A stretch of DNA of 64,000 bases, from positions 465,337 through 529,336 of the forward strand of contig NW_014577086.1 of NCBI RefSeq assembly GCF_000485595.1. Reading direction: 5' to 3'. The notes under the pieces were generated by a model that saw only the letters and a list, made by a program, of their open reading frames with translations, was not told the DNA's origin and ran no database searches. The position numbers and the translations under genes are program-made. Every line of letters starts with the position of its first letter. Position 1 is the first letter of the stretch. The DNA comes from Priapulus caudatus. Lineage: Eukaryota > Priapulida > Priapulimorpha > Priapulimorphida > Priapulidae. Positions 40,701 through 55,700 of this stretch are shown here, one piece after another.

Positions 40701-43700
40701 ATTTCTGTGCGGGATCTAGCGGGAATATTATTGTCTGGGGTTTACCTTCATAATCCAGACTTCCTCCGAGGAACGTATGCTTCCGTGTATTCCCGTAGCC
40801 CCACTTACTGAATCTCAGCCTAGCCAGATGTCTGGGCGATCAATGGGCGTGCTTGTAGACTGTCGACCGCACAAAAACGAGATTCTGTCACTTCATTACG
40901 TGAGGCCGTCGATTGCAAGCCTGAGTGTCGGCCATAGTGAGTGCGCGCATCACTAGTTACTACATCTCACCCGAGTTGTTAGCAGCAATTCATTATCAGT
41001 TATGCTCTGCTCATGCCGCAGAAGATTTCATTTAAGAACGAACAGTGCCCCCATCTTGCATTCAGACGCTCTTTTACCTGACCACAGACGTACATTTAAA
41101 AGCCTTTAAGCGCAAAAACGCAAATATGGTGAAACATGACCTTCGACTGCTAATACATGCACGCTCTAAGTAAGCAAATATCCTGATTAGAGCGGTATGC
41201 CGAAGAAAAGGGTATACCGAATTAATTTCAATAGCGACAAGCCGGAAACATGTCCCTTGCCATGATGAAACAGGACCGAATCTTACCACTGTGCCTTGTA
41301 TCGGCACCGTATGATAACACCTCGAAACGTTACTTCCACGTGTAGTTTTAATACTAAAATAGCCACCAAGATTACCGAACATTCGAAGGAGATAAATATA
41401 TTTTAGTAATTTTTAATACGTGTACTTACATGCATTTGGCTTCAAGCGTGCGTACTTCTGCAACGATATCGGGTTGACTATGCTTGTAACACTATCATTT
41501 CCCTCTGGTTGTCATCACTGACCGACGACCTCACGTCCTTTGGTTAAATGATTCAATATGGTTGCTGGAAAAATCTTATTGGTCCCTATTCGTGCTAGGT
41601 AGCTTGCAAAACACGTCATCGTACAGATTTTAGGTAGCGCGAACACTGATGCATCAAAAGCTTTCCTCACCATTGGAAAAAAAATGCTAATAATCACCAT
41701 TATGGTTGCAATGCACTGGCATTGTGCCTTCAGAAGAATACGGCCGCGCATAACCTATGATTGGTATGAACACTTATATTAACTTTGCAGAGCTATCTGA
41801 ATTAAGGGCCACGTAACGTCGGCAGGACTATTACCGCAATATTGGCAATGGGGTGCAGCCGGAACACACTCCGGCGTGAACGTCATATGAAGGGTAAGTT
41901 CTCTCAATGCTCAGCCCGTTCAGCTGCTCGACATGTTCGTTGATTCAAATGACTGGTAGCCTGAAAACAGACATCACATAGTCGCTAATTAAAAACCCGA
42001 TTGCTAGTAATTGCAATCACATAAACGCTTTTAGTACGCCGTGCAGTAATAAGTAAGGCCTTGATGACGCGTGATAGAGAAAAAACATACGACTCTCAAA
42101 TCACCAGCAAAACGGGAAGTTATTTAAGTGCAAAATGAACAGATATTATTTAAAGGACCCTGGTTGGATATTTGAATGATGATAGCAGTATTATCAATAA
42201 TGGATAGCTGTACAAATGGAAAAGGATCTGCACAAAGAACCATATCGTTACGATGTGAATACCGAGAGCTTGTAACGAGGCTTAATAAATAACGTCTAAT
42301 ACGGAAGAAAATTCATTATACTATAGAATCCAACAATCATTTAGTTCAACGACCGCACCCGACACAATACTCTAGAGTTATTGCAATGCCCACTGCAAAA
42401 CCGACTATATAACTATTGCGCAATCGATACTAAAATCGCCTACACACCTTCGTGAAACCCGAATTCCTTCGCCGAAACATGCTGATCACTGAATCTAGAC
42501 GCGTGCAAAAGGTTTTGACTGAGCTCGTTGTCGAAGGCGTCGGTCACTTCTCCTGCCGTAACTTGCCACACCTCACACAATCATGGTCAGCGCACTGTCG
42601 CCGGAGGAGATTCCCTGTAAAAACAATCACGTCTTCGTCAGAGGTTAGCCAAATGGAAGCGTCTACAACTCTAAGCGTCTAATACTTGAAGTTTAAATCC
42701 AGTTGATAACCTGTGCAGTGTCTTAGACATTAACGGCCGTTAAAACAATACAGGTACGGGTGTTGAAGATTACTGTTGTTCACTTACCACATTTTTATAT
42801 TCTAAGGCGAACTCAAGCGAGAAATTGAAATTAGTGCATTCGCACTGTTTTTTGTAGGAACCTCAAAGAACGCGTGAACAGTGTGTTTTAAAGCTTCACG
42901 AAAGTCTTCCGCCTTCTACAGGCCGAAATAGTCAAAACGACTGCCAATGTGCGATAACGAGATCTGTTTTTTATACGTCTAAATTAACCCGCCGTCATTG
43001 TATTATAGTCTTACCATAATTAGACGCATAAAATGCACATCTGCCCTTCCCCACCCACGTTTTCATATAAGTCGGTGATACTTCACTCACAGGCTTCTCG
43101 GGATAAGAACCTCACATCGAGTGGTTCTGATTAAAATTGAACATGACAACAGAATAGATGATAAAATCCAGTTGTTGAATCACTCGATTAGCGTATGTTC
43201 ACAAGCCAGAATCGAGCGCAACTCTAGCGTCCGCTTCGCTCACGACGGCGTGAAAGGAAGCAATGTAATATTACGCTATCAGCCATCCACTGGCGGCCTG
43301 TTGGCACTCCAAGCGGTGCTGGAACAATACTCGTTTTACACGTGCAATAAGGGAACGCCGTCGCCTGGAACCAAGTAGTCACTCATATCAATCGGTCAGA
43401 TGTCATGTTCGACCATGTATCGATAGCAGTGGGTTAGCACTACGTGTGCCTCTCTGTAACAACGTCTAATAGGGCTATCTGGGTTAACGAGGCAATTATT
43501 ATTTATAAGTGAAAAAAAAGAACACGAGGAATCATGTCAAACAGTACAGCGCCTGCTGTAATATCGTGAAATGCTTTATTCGTGTAACAATAATATAGAG
43601 GTTATTCACGTGTTAAAATGTCGCTCAGCATAAATACTGAAGCTATCCACAATCGAAGATGTTTTTTGTTCCAAGACCATGTGATTATGTTGTAGCAAAG

Positions 43701-46700
43701 AGGGTTCGCATTCAGAGCTGGCTAATTGAGTTTCCATACAAGGAACTTCCGTTCGTAACAGTTTGATGGACTAGCCTGCAGCATAAGTGATCAGGCAAAC
43801 CATTTGGAATGCATCTCGATGGTACCATCCACAGCATCAAAAATGTCTCAGAATGGAACGGTATACGTAGTACAGAGAGGTTCATACAACAAAGAATCAT
43901 TACTAATTTGCCCGCAAAACATCTAATCCATACAGCTTCAATTTCCCAGTCACGTAACCCGAATGAATATCTTTCTCGCGCCCATCAGACGAGATCTAGG
44001 AATAAGGAAATATCACGAGTCCGAGTATAACAAAGGAGGCATCCCAGACTATCTACTATATTCCAAACTTACAGTGATATCACGAAACTACACGTTAAAT
44101 CATGGTCCAATTTCTTAATGAGATTTATAATAAACGGTCCATTTCATAGTGGTAAGGAAGATTATTAGTTCCACATCCGTATAATGTGATCTCCTGAAAA
44201 TGTTCACCGCAAATGTATATTACTCGTTCGGAAGGCAATTACGCTCATGAATTCTATCCCAGGTGACAAGTTTTGCAACAAAAATACCGCAACCCCCAGT
44301 TTGTCAATTCTCAGCAGAAAGACGCGTGGCATGGAGTTTTGGCCTTTGTCCCTGGATACCGAGGAAACAAGCTAAATCAGAGAATAGAATATGAATACTG
44401 AATAAAACACAAATAACATACTCTTTTAACATTCTAAGCATACAGTATATCATATGATAAAGAAGATTAATTGGGATTTGCGATCTGAACTGGAAGGCAA
44501 AAACTTGTTCTCAAACAAGCGCGCAAGTTAAATAATATATTTATAAGGGCCAAACTGAATGAGCTTCCTCCATTAAAAATTAGTTCATCTACCAAGGAAA
44601 TATTTGAATTTATTACCAATACTACTGCAAAATAACCAACATAAAAAGATCACTGCGTACACGAAATTCGTAAATTTTTGCTGCGAGACTGCGATTATCG
44701 CCTCATGAAAGAATCAGAGCGCTGAGACAATGCAGACAGCCCTAATGCGTCCTAGCAGTCCGACGTGCTTCCAAACATAGCGGACCCAGGTTCAAGAAAC
44801 CTGACTCTCCGTGTACTGTTACCGGAACATACAAAATGCGACGATAGCGTGATAATACATTTTAAAAATCATATTCGCGATTACGTAAATATCATATGTA
44901 ATAAATATTATGCACATAAGAATAATTAGAATTCCACATCAATAATCCTCCTCATCAACGACAACTCGTCAATGTCGTTTATGTATCGCAATGTAAATCT
45001 AGGACAGGCATGATCTAGATGATTTAAAGGAGCGTCCACCATATCACCATCGTGTCGAAAAACTCTGCACTCTTCTTCATTCTCAATCACAAGTATCATA
45101 AAAAACAAAAAAATATTGTATACTCGCTATACTAATATATACTATATATATTTTATAATATATTTACGTATATTAACGTTACGCACGTCGCAAACATGTA
45201 ACATGGCAATGAAATTATACAGTTACTGAAAACAATATACACGACGTACAATAACATATGTATACAGCAACAACGCATATAATACATTAGTGACATAAAA
45301 CAAATGTGTATCGACGCGTCGCCAAACATTGTAATTATATATATAACGATATATCAACATATACATAACATAATAATTAATCGTAACCAAGCCGATGTAA
45401 ACAGCCAGCCATTCAGTCCTGAAAAGGTTTCACTGTACAACCATCCTAATCCGCTCTAAATCCACACCCCTTGTACCACTGACGAACTTTTGACTCAATG
45501 TGAACTAATCGGTATTATCGCGAATACCTCCGCGTAAAATAACCCGGGTTATGCCAGTTAACACACAAAATAGAAACGAGTAAACCACCCAACTGCTAAC
45601 CGCGTTTTTCAATACTGAATATCGTTTAGAACCCATGCGCGTCGTCTTTCTAGAGAGCTCTGCTCGACGCGATCGACAATTTTCGCTGCACGTCACGTCC
45701 GGTTGCGCGGCAGCGCTGACCTTAATTCGCACCAGCGTACCATACTCATCTCTCGCTGTCATCTTCTGTCGTCTCTCTCTCACCGTCATCATCGGTCTTC
45801 GCGTACTGCGGCGTCTCCTCATCGCATCTCATCTCCTCTCCCTCTCTCTCTCTCGGTTTAGCAATAAATCGTGTCTCTCTTCGTCGACTCTGCTCTCTCG
45901 ATTCACCGAATCTTCTCTCCAGTCCAGCGATGAGCTGGCCCCTACCGTAACCTCCCCCTTAGCACCCTGCGTGCCAAACTTGTTTGCCGGCTCCGGTGAC
46001 ACCCAGCCTTGCCGTTTAAACATCACAGTACATCCACCGGACTTGAATGGTCAGCAGCGAGGGCGGAATAAGACCGACAGATCAGTGCAAGCCTTCATGG
46101 TGCATCCCTCGTCGTACCAAATCGTCTCCAACTCCTTGTCATTACCTCGTCACACTAACCGAGCCGCACGAAAGAACTGTTAACGTCACAAGCAATTAGC
46201 TGCGACCGTCAGCATGCAAAATGCATTCAGCCTGCCCTATCCCTCGTACAACTGTACAACCGGACTACTCCTGAATTGAAGCATCCGAGCTAAAGAGTGT
46301 CAACGACCTACGTATACGCTCACTGTATTATGCTTCATTGCTCCCGACCCTTACGTAACTTCTACTTACTCTATAATATTTTGCATCTCTACCACGTTTT
46401 GACACTAACACTATCTTGCACCTACTGCATTGACATTACGTTTGTCGTATCTCAATCTTAGCTGCGTTTGTCTAACGCATAACCACGTATCTGCGTACGT
46501 TAGCTGCGTTACGCATAGCGTTGCCATTGCGTTATCGTTCCATCTGCGTAATCTTGCGTATGCCATTACGTCGCGATCCGTGCGTCGCGTCCGTCACGTC
46601 TCGTGTAGGGTCTACCTGCACCCAGGAAGGTGCGGTACTCCTCGGTTGCATTTTTATTTATCTTACCTGTACCTTTCTAGCCTTAACCAATTATATCATC

Positions 46701-49700
46701 CACCTATCACTTACTACATTACATTATATTACATATTAATTTGGCGACCCCTACGTACTAAGCTACTTTCGATCGAATAATATCGACCGTCGGACACTTT
46801 CATCAATCACCATATCTTCATACGCAGCCTTCTATCTCTTCTCGTGTTGACCATATAAACCTACACGTGTATTCGTAATAATATCGAAAGCTGTCGGTAA
46901 CTTACTTCTCCTTCCCTCTAGCAAAGGCCATCCACACCCAGAGCCTGTATCACAATTATATCCTCTCTTGCCCACACGCAACAAGCTGGCAATGTCACTA
47001 TACGTAAAGATGCACAGTATTAAATACAAATCTCCTCAAATCTAATCTAGGTAAAGGGAACTCATGACCTGATCCAGTAATATTAATTGAAACTGTATTG
47101 AGATTACTTAGATTGCATCCATGAATTCCAACCAGACTAATTCTGGTTATCTGATCCACTTATTTAGCGGCTTCGGCTGTCCGTGTGCGCGCGGAGTTCA
47201 TGTCTAAAGCGTGGCACCCCACAGTCGAGCGTATAAACTCATCGGATGATAAGCCTGCGACATATTCATTGACAAATACGCGCCAATTGCAAAAACATCG
47301 CGGCCTCGATTAAAAACAGTCCAAAATAACGGTTGCATAAAGTACTACATGCAACAGCCGCTCCTAAAGTGCTGCAAGCAGCGACTCAATTAATAGTGTG
47401 ACGTCCACCGCATGATTACATCGAAATGACAGTGGCGTCCGTACCTCTTGTCATGAACACTCATGCAAACTACTTTCCTCGGTGATGGTGCCAACATTTG
47501 TTCACATAGTTGACTTCTTGATGGCAGCAGACACGCGGGAAGAAGAAACTTGATCATTCTCGTAAAAGGCCCTGGTTTACGAAACTTAAAGCACCCTGCA
47601 TGCAAAATGACCAAACCTATGTGGCGAAATTATTGACCTAACTCTTAGTGCTGAAACATTTAATTAATATGTTTGAGTATTTTCTCATTTAATGGTCGTG
47701 ACTTCGCAATGTTCTATTTTTATGTTTGCGTTTTGGTTAGCGAGTAAACTCACATCATAACCAGGTTGCTGTCACCACTTATGCAAGCGAAAGGCTTCTA
47801 ACAAAACATACTAATATCCATCGCGCAAAACTACTATAATTCAATGTAGATCAGATACATGTTGCCTAAATGACGTGTGAACATGCAGATGGTGAAGAGC
47901 GGCGCGCGCCTGCAAAATACGAGACAGCGGTCATCGCCGACTTGCGCTCATGACCTCGTCAACAAACTTAAGGAACGTTTTAAGTCGAACGTTTGATTAC
48001 GACAGTGTATGTTACCATACTACATACTCTGTGATAGAATAGTACAAAAATGCTTCCTCATTGGCAACTACGGAACAAATAGTCCAAACTCGCATCTATA
48101 TGTAGTAAAAACAGAGCGTGCCCAAACCTAGTGCCGTCTGTAGTAGCGTCGACTGTATGACTAATCTTATGTATTCTCCCGGAATTGATCGATTTACAGC
48201 TCATAATGCAGAAATATTGGTACATAATAAATAACCGACTGTTCAATCCATGGCTCTAGCTAACGAATCTAGCCGGATGCCTCACAATTATACTCCTTAA
48301 ACTCGCTCTATAACTTCTTCTCTAGCACATGATCTTAGCTTCCGCTCCCGCGTACTCGCCTACATTGGCAGTCTCGTCATGAATCCTCTGTGAGTGCCAA
48401 TCTGCCTTGGTCGGCCTCTTCAGCACAACTATATCAGCACCCTCCTGGTCTCGGATTGCAAAATCCCACTGTGGCAGACTTGCGGTATTAGACCTACTCT
48501 AACATAAATATTCGCCTAGCATAGCTCAATTAATTTAGAATTCTAGTGACACATCTAGCACAGTCTAAGTGACGAAGTTGCTTTTGTATACGATATGCAG
48601 ATATAAATACTATTAAATTCGTAGTGAAGTAAGCCAAGGGCCCGTGTAACGTAGTAACGCCAATGCTAAAACATCTAGCTTCAAGATGCGCCCACAGCTA
48701 TGCAGGAAGAGTGTCCTCATAGTTCTTGCATTCCGTCTTCTATTCTGCTGCTATCTGTATCAGGCAGCATGTTTCTTGCTCAGCCCTCAAGCTCTGCTGT
48801 TATATGACAAACATTTCTATCTATGTATGCAGTTAACTCATGTTAAGAAACCCTTGATCTTGAGATCCCGAGGAAATACAAGTTCCCTCACCTGACATCA
48901 CTCACAAACCTGTTTTTCCGTAACGTAATTACAGATAACTCCCAAGAAACTGGTCCTACTAATCCCTTCATATTACAGTGAATTCAATCATGTTGGTGCG
49001 CGCAGAGAATCTTGGTGAGTAAACTTGGGTTTGCTAGACTGCGTCTTTGCAGATAAGAGTGCAAACACCTATTCACTCACATCTTACTTCCTTGTCCTCC
49101 TAAATCTTCACCCTAAAGAGAAAAAAATTGCTAATAATATAAATTCATATTAGGTCCTATATTGTTTATACATAAAGTACTCCTTCTATTACACCCGATC
49201 AACAGCATATATGTAAACTACAACAACTGTCTTCGTTTTCGGTCGTCTTCCTACATTTAACGTGACATAAACCCGCATATACAAAATACTGACTGCTATA
49301 AGCATTTGTGCAGGCAAACAACACAACACCTGTGGAGTAGCGAAATAACACAAGTTAATTAAATAGGACAGTAAGTATAATTTAGCTTTTTAGTACACTA
49401 TTACCGTTCTCTTTCAAAAACGTTGAGATATAAGCAACAAGCATCGGCAATATGAAAAATCAACCCGTTAGATAAACTTAAAATCGAACAGTACTAAACC
49501 TGTCATGACAGAAACGTATATTGGCATTACCAACATTATAACACTCATGTCATTCGTCAGAACATTTAATTTTACCAACCTGAATCATGAACATTGGTAG
49601 TAATAAGTTGTAGTGCCAAAGACCAAAACTCGACCATAACGCTACAGCTTGTTACCTTGGAAAAGCGCCCACTTTGATAGAAGTTCTTTCTGCCAAGTAT

Positions 49701-52700
49701 TCATGTTATCAAGAGAACAGGGTCAATTTCTCACCCAGGTTCCGATGATATAGGCCTACCCTGGCTCAAACAGATCTCTAGTGACTTTGAAGTACTGGTG
49801 TGTTGGCCTTGTTATGCTAGATTGTATAACAGTGAACAGATTGCATTCTTAAACGTTTGTGTCCAAGAGACCTCTCACGTTTATGGTCTATAATGGCTTT
49901 TAAGATACAGATAAACGCGAAACAAATTAATACTCTAGGGAGAGGGTCTGGCTACAAAGTGATCACTTCGGCCATCTATACTCTTGAAAAAATGCGGAAT
50001 TACATCGCCTCGTTATTCTATCACAGCTGTTTCGACAGTAACAGTTGTAAGCGCTCCGCTGGGGTTCCTCCGACGCTCCTTTCATCAATATTGTGTACTT
50101 TGTGTTAAAACTTTCGATCCAAACTGAACTTGCGCCAATGTCGGCGGTACTGCAAACATTTCTAACAGATCACCGTTTTTTTAGGTTAATATTTTACTAA
50201 TTCTTAGACATTTTAGAGCACATCCAATGTGTAAAAGCCTAGTTCGCAACATTATAACATATATCGATTCTTTGTGTGCTAAAATAGTGTGCAAATTAAT
50301 AGTAAAACCAATGTCCGTTGATTAATGTGGTCATAGAGTTGAGATGGGCAGATCTTGCGATTATAGGAAGAACAGACCCTCCCGCCAAGGCAGCCTGAAT
50401 TCTGTCACTCGCCTATGGCGAAAAATTAAATTATATTAAATTAAATAATTAAGTTGGATCCCGGATGACGAACCAAAATGTAATCAATTCTAAAGTTAAC
50501 TTCCCAATTTACTGGACGTATCCTGAAAATTGTATTCTAATTAATTAATGAATTAATTTAACTTGAATTAGATCGGATCACCCCAACCAAAGATCTCATA
50601 ATTTCCTAATATACCGCCCCCCATGTCTGAACCTATCCTAGTGAAAATTTTCAATAATGAACAATCGCCGCCATAACACTTTTCCCCAGTTAGCTGTACA
50701 CACAACAAACCACAGCAAACCCACAAACCCACAAACCACAAACCCCATAAACGAACAAACACAACGCCGTTAAAAACTAACTCATCTGCCCAAGCGCCCT
50801 TTGCGAGGTAAAAAAATGCAAAATTTCCCAGCACATCTGGCCATAGATCCCATTGTTAACCAAGGCAGCGTTACACGTATTCATACCAGAAATTATTGTC
50901 CATAATTCTCATGTTTCTATCCCGTGCTTGCCCCCTGCTTGGGGATTCAGAATCAAGCAGCGGATATCTGCGGCAACCCAGAGAATCCAAGATACAAAAC
51001 ATCATCGCAGTAGCAATTCCCTCTAGACCACTATGGGTTTACATCGATATATATGCCTTTTTCTTTGATTATTTTGACATCAATTGTAACATTTATTGTT
51101 TAACCTACATCGCTCATACATGTTTTACACGCGTTTTTTAACTTGAAAATTGCAAAATGAATTGTATTGACGAAACGCCAAATACCTTATTGAGGGTCCT
51201 AGCCGTGGACGCATGGAGCATTTTTCTACTCACATCCATTAAGATATCTCATCGATGTGAAGCCCTTGTAAGTCCAGCACTCGCTGATATTAGCCTTGGG
51301 GGTTCCCCAGCGACACATACCCAATAATTTACAAAAATCCTGGGGAGGCATTGCCAGAACAGTGTTTATTTCTAAAACTAAATCCGCCTGTAAAACCCTT
51401 TTTTCGCAATCGTTGTCACAAGAAATCCTAACTCTGGCTCAAATTCGGATTCCTACGAAGTGTAGAAGATGGGTTAGCCTGTCTATGCGAGATCTTGCGC
51501 TGTGGAAACAATCGTTAGGCACTGTCTAATTCTCTCCCACAACTCGCAAGGGCTGATGAAACCGACCGTGTGTGACGGTCTAAGCATAGATATATACAAG
51601 CAATATGTACAAGCAATATATACAATGTGTTTGTAAAATACATATTTTATTTATTTTTGTATATATCTATGATCGAAAGCAAATAAGCGCACACCTGCGA
51701 GTAACTGATCTTGCGCAACATCATCATCTCTTCCAGCTGTCGAGCAGACGAGCACGAAACTCCTGATTGAAGGGTCCTGCGTACGACAGGAAGCCGTCGC
51801 CAGCAGCACATCCCCAGTCAGCCGCTCCCGCTTCATCCTGTGCGAGAAGTGTGCGATGAGGGTTTAAAACTCTACGACAGGCGGCGCCTGAGAGTATGGT
51901 TTAACTGAGCGTTCATCGCGTGCCTCCGACCCATTAATCGAAATATACATTGTGCGCGCTAAATCAAGACATGCTACAATGATGTGAGATGTTAAATGAA
52001 TATTAATATATATCGAATAATAAAGTTAAATAATGAACTAATAATCTAAATATATATTATATCTTATATCTATTATTATTCACTCCTGATATTATCTTGT
52101 TTTTATCTTATTATTTTCTTTTTCTTGGCGAGAAGCTGAGCAATGAGAATCAATTAGTTGAAAAGAGTAGCTTCCTTGAATATTTGGGTGCACGCAGATA
52201 TCCGCTGCTGATTGATCCTCAAGGCCAGGGCAAGCACTGGATCAGAAACAGAGAATCTGGCAATAATCTCCTGGTATGAATACGTTCAACGCTGCCTTGT
52301 TAACAATGGATCTATCGCAATGTGCTGGAATTTTCGAATATTCTCCTATGTTTTACATTGAATTTTCACACCTATTTACACACAAGAACAGCATGATATT
52401 GTTATACCTTTGAACTTTACAATTGATGTGCTCTAAATGTCAAGAACATTACAAAATATTAACCTGAAAACCGGTGATTGTAGAATGTTTGAGTACCAGC
52501 CGACCATTGGCGCAAAGTCAATTTGGATCGACAATTTTAACACAGTGACACATATCGACGAAAAGGAGCCGTCGAGGACCCGGCCGGACGCTACAACTTT
52601 ACTGCGAAACACTGGATAGATAAACGAGCGGAATTCCGCTTTTTATTCAAGAGTATGATGGCCGACGTACACTTTGTAGCGTGACCTCTCCCTAGAGTAT

Positions 52701-55700
52701 AATTGTCGCGTTTATCGTATCTAAAACCATTTAGACACAACTTCAAGAGTTTGGACAAAACGTTTAAGAATGATCCTCACACTGTGATACACTCTAGATA
52801 ACAAGCCTAAACCACCGGTACTTCAAAGTCAACCTAGAGGACTGCTTGAGCCAGGGTAGGCCTATACTCATCGAGAACCTGGGTGAGGAAATTGACCCAG
52901 TTCTCGATAACATACTGCAAAAGAACTTCTACAAAGTGGGCGCTTTTCACAAGGTACACAGGTTACTTATGGTCCGAGGTGTCTTTGGCACTAACTCTTA
53001 TACCATGTCATGATGCAAGTGAAATAAATGTCTGACAATGACATGAAGTGTAAATGTCTGGTAAGCCATATATACGTTCTGTCATGACAGAGTACTGTTC
53101 GATTTTAATTATCAACGGGTTATTTTTTATGCCGATGCTGTTGTTATATCTACGTTATTTGCAGATAGAGAACGGTAAGTGTACTAAAAAGCTAAATTAA
53201 CTTAACTGCTATTTTTAACTTGTGTTCTTCATCACAGGTGTCTGTATTGCTATAGCAGTATTTGAATGGGGTTTATGTCACGTTAAATGTAGGAACGACC
53301 GAAAACGAGACAGTTGTTAGCTACAATATGCTGTTGATCGAATACAGAGTTACTCATGTATAAACATTATAGGCCTAATGAAATTTATATATTGCAATTT
53401 TTCTTTAGGTGAAGCTAGGCGACAAGGAAGTAGATGTGATGAAAGGGTTTGCACTCTATCTGCAGACCGAGCTAGCAAACCCAGTTTACTCACCAGATGT
53501 CTCTGCGCGCACCAACATGATTGACTTCACTGTCACTATGAAGGGACTAGAGGACCAGCTTCTTGGAGTTGTAATTCTTACGGAAAAACAGGTTTGTTGG
53601 ATGTGATGTCAGGTGGAGGTGACTTTATTCCTCGGGATTTCAAGACAGGGTTGCTTACATGAGTAAACTGCATGTTAATAATAGATGTTCGTCATTAACA
53701 GGAGCTTGAGGCTGAGCGAAACCAGCTGCTGATACAGATAGCAGCAAATAGAAGACGAATGCAAGAACTAGAGGACACTCTCCTGCATAGGTGGGCACCA
53801 ATCTGCAGCTCAGCTGTTTATAGCCATTGGCGTTTTTACGGCTACACGGGCCTTTGACTTACTTCACTACTATTTAATAGTATTTTATCTGCATTCGCTT
53901 ACAAAAGCAACGCGTCACTTAGATGTGCTAGATGTGTCACTAGAATTCTTAAATTAATGAGTATGCTAGCGATATTAGTTAGAGTAGTCCAATACCCGCA
54001 GGCTCTCCACAGTCGAGGGATCTTTGATCGACGACCAGCAGGTGGTAAGTGTGCTGAAGAGCACCAAGCAGATGGCACTCGAGGTTCAGGAGAAACTGAA
54101 TGTGGCAGCGGAGACGGAAGCTAAGATCAATGCTGCTAGAGAAGAGTATAGAGCAGGTAAGGAGTAGTAATGTAGGCATCCCGCTAGTCTCGTTAGACCA
54201 TGGATTGAACAGCCGTTTTTATATGTACAATATTTTGTATGGCTATAAAGGCCAATTCGGGAAATACAAAGATTGTCACAGTCGACGCTCTAGACGGCAC
54301 TAGTGCTGGCACTGCTGTTTTTACTACATATAGCGATATGACTATTTGTCCGTAGTTGCCACAAGAGGAAGCATCTTGTACTTTCTCATCACAGAGATGA
54401 GTATGGTCAACATCATGTACCAAACGTCACTTAAACAGTTCCTAGTTTTGTTTAACGAGTCAATGGCCAAGTCGGCGAAGACCGCTGTTCCGAGCAAGCG
54501 CATTGGCAACATTATTGACTACATGACATTTAGAGTAAGTTTTGCGCGATGGATTTAGTATGTTTTGAGCCTTTCGCTTGGCATAATGGTGACAGCAACC
54601 TGGTTTATAGTGAGTTTATCGCTAACCCAAACACGCAAACATAAAAATAGAACATGCGAAAGTCACGAAACCCATTAATGAGAAAATACTCAAACTATAT
54701 AATTAACATGTTCAGCACTAAGAGTAGAGTCAATAATACCGCCACATATTGGTCATTTTGCCATGCAGGTGTTTAAGTACGTAACCCAGGGCCTTTACGA
54801 GAATGACAAGTTTCTCTTCACGCTGTTGCTTGCCATCAAGATCAACTTGACGATGGGCACCATCAGCGAGAAAGAGTTTCAGACGTTCATCAAAGGTACG
54901 GACGCCATTGTCATCTTTCGATGGTAATCATGCGGTCGGACGTAACACTATAATTAGTCGCTGCTGCAGCACTTAGAGCGGTGTGCATGTAGTACTTTTG
55001 CAACCGTAATCTTTGGACTGTTTAATCGAGGCCGTGTTTTGCATGCGCGTATTTGTCAATGAATATGTGCATTACACGATGATGTTTATAGGTGGCGCCG
55101 CCTTAGACATGAACTCCGCGGAGCCGAAGCCTAAAAAGTGGATACCAGATATTACCTGGTTGAATCTGGTGCAACTAAGTAATCTCAAACAGTTTCAAAA
55201 TATACTGGATCAGGTATGAGTTCCTTTACCTAGATTAGATTTGCTGGATTTGTATTTAATACGTGCATCTTACAATAGTGCCATTGCCAGACTTGTCTGC
55301 TTGCAAGAGAGGCATAGTAATGATGATACAGCCTGGGTGTGGTGCCTTGGCTCAAGAGGAAGAGTAGTTACCGACAGTTCTATATTACAGAATACACGTC
55401 GTCGTGCTAGTCAACACGAAGTAGAAGCTGCGTATAATAGTGATTGTGAAATGTCCTCGTCATTAATTCCATCAAGTACTTTCTATGGGTCGCCCAAATA
55501 ATTATACTAACTCGTGTGTAATAAATATAGAGTGTATATAATTGGTACTGAACGGCCAGCTAATAATAAAACATGCACCGAGACCGCCACCTCCTGGGTT
55601 GCAGTAGGCCTACACGACGTGACGTGACGCGACGCGACGCGACGTAATGCAACGCAAATACGCAATGCAACGTAACGCAATGCAACGCTATGCGTACGCA

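Noticed and set aside
45635-46183. 182-residue open frame
   Set aside because: It lies in the reversed error-rich block. The sequence is an intron and exon of the dynein gene read on the wrong strand.
52437-52619. Extra dynein exon
   Set aside because: Its 60 residues show no match to the AAA5 sequence expected between 52273 and 52819.
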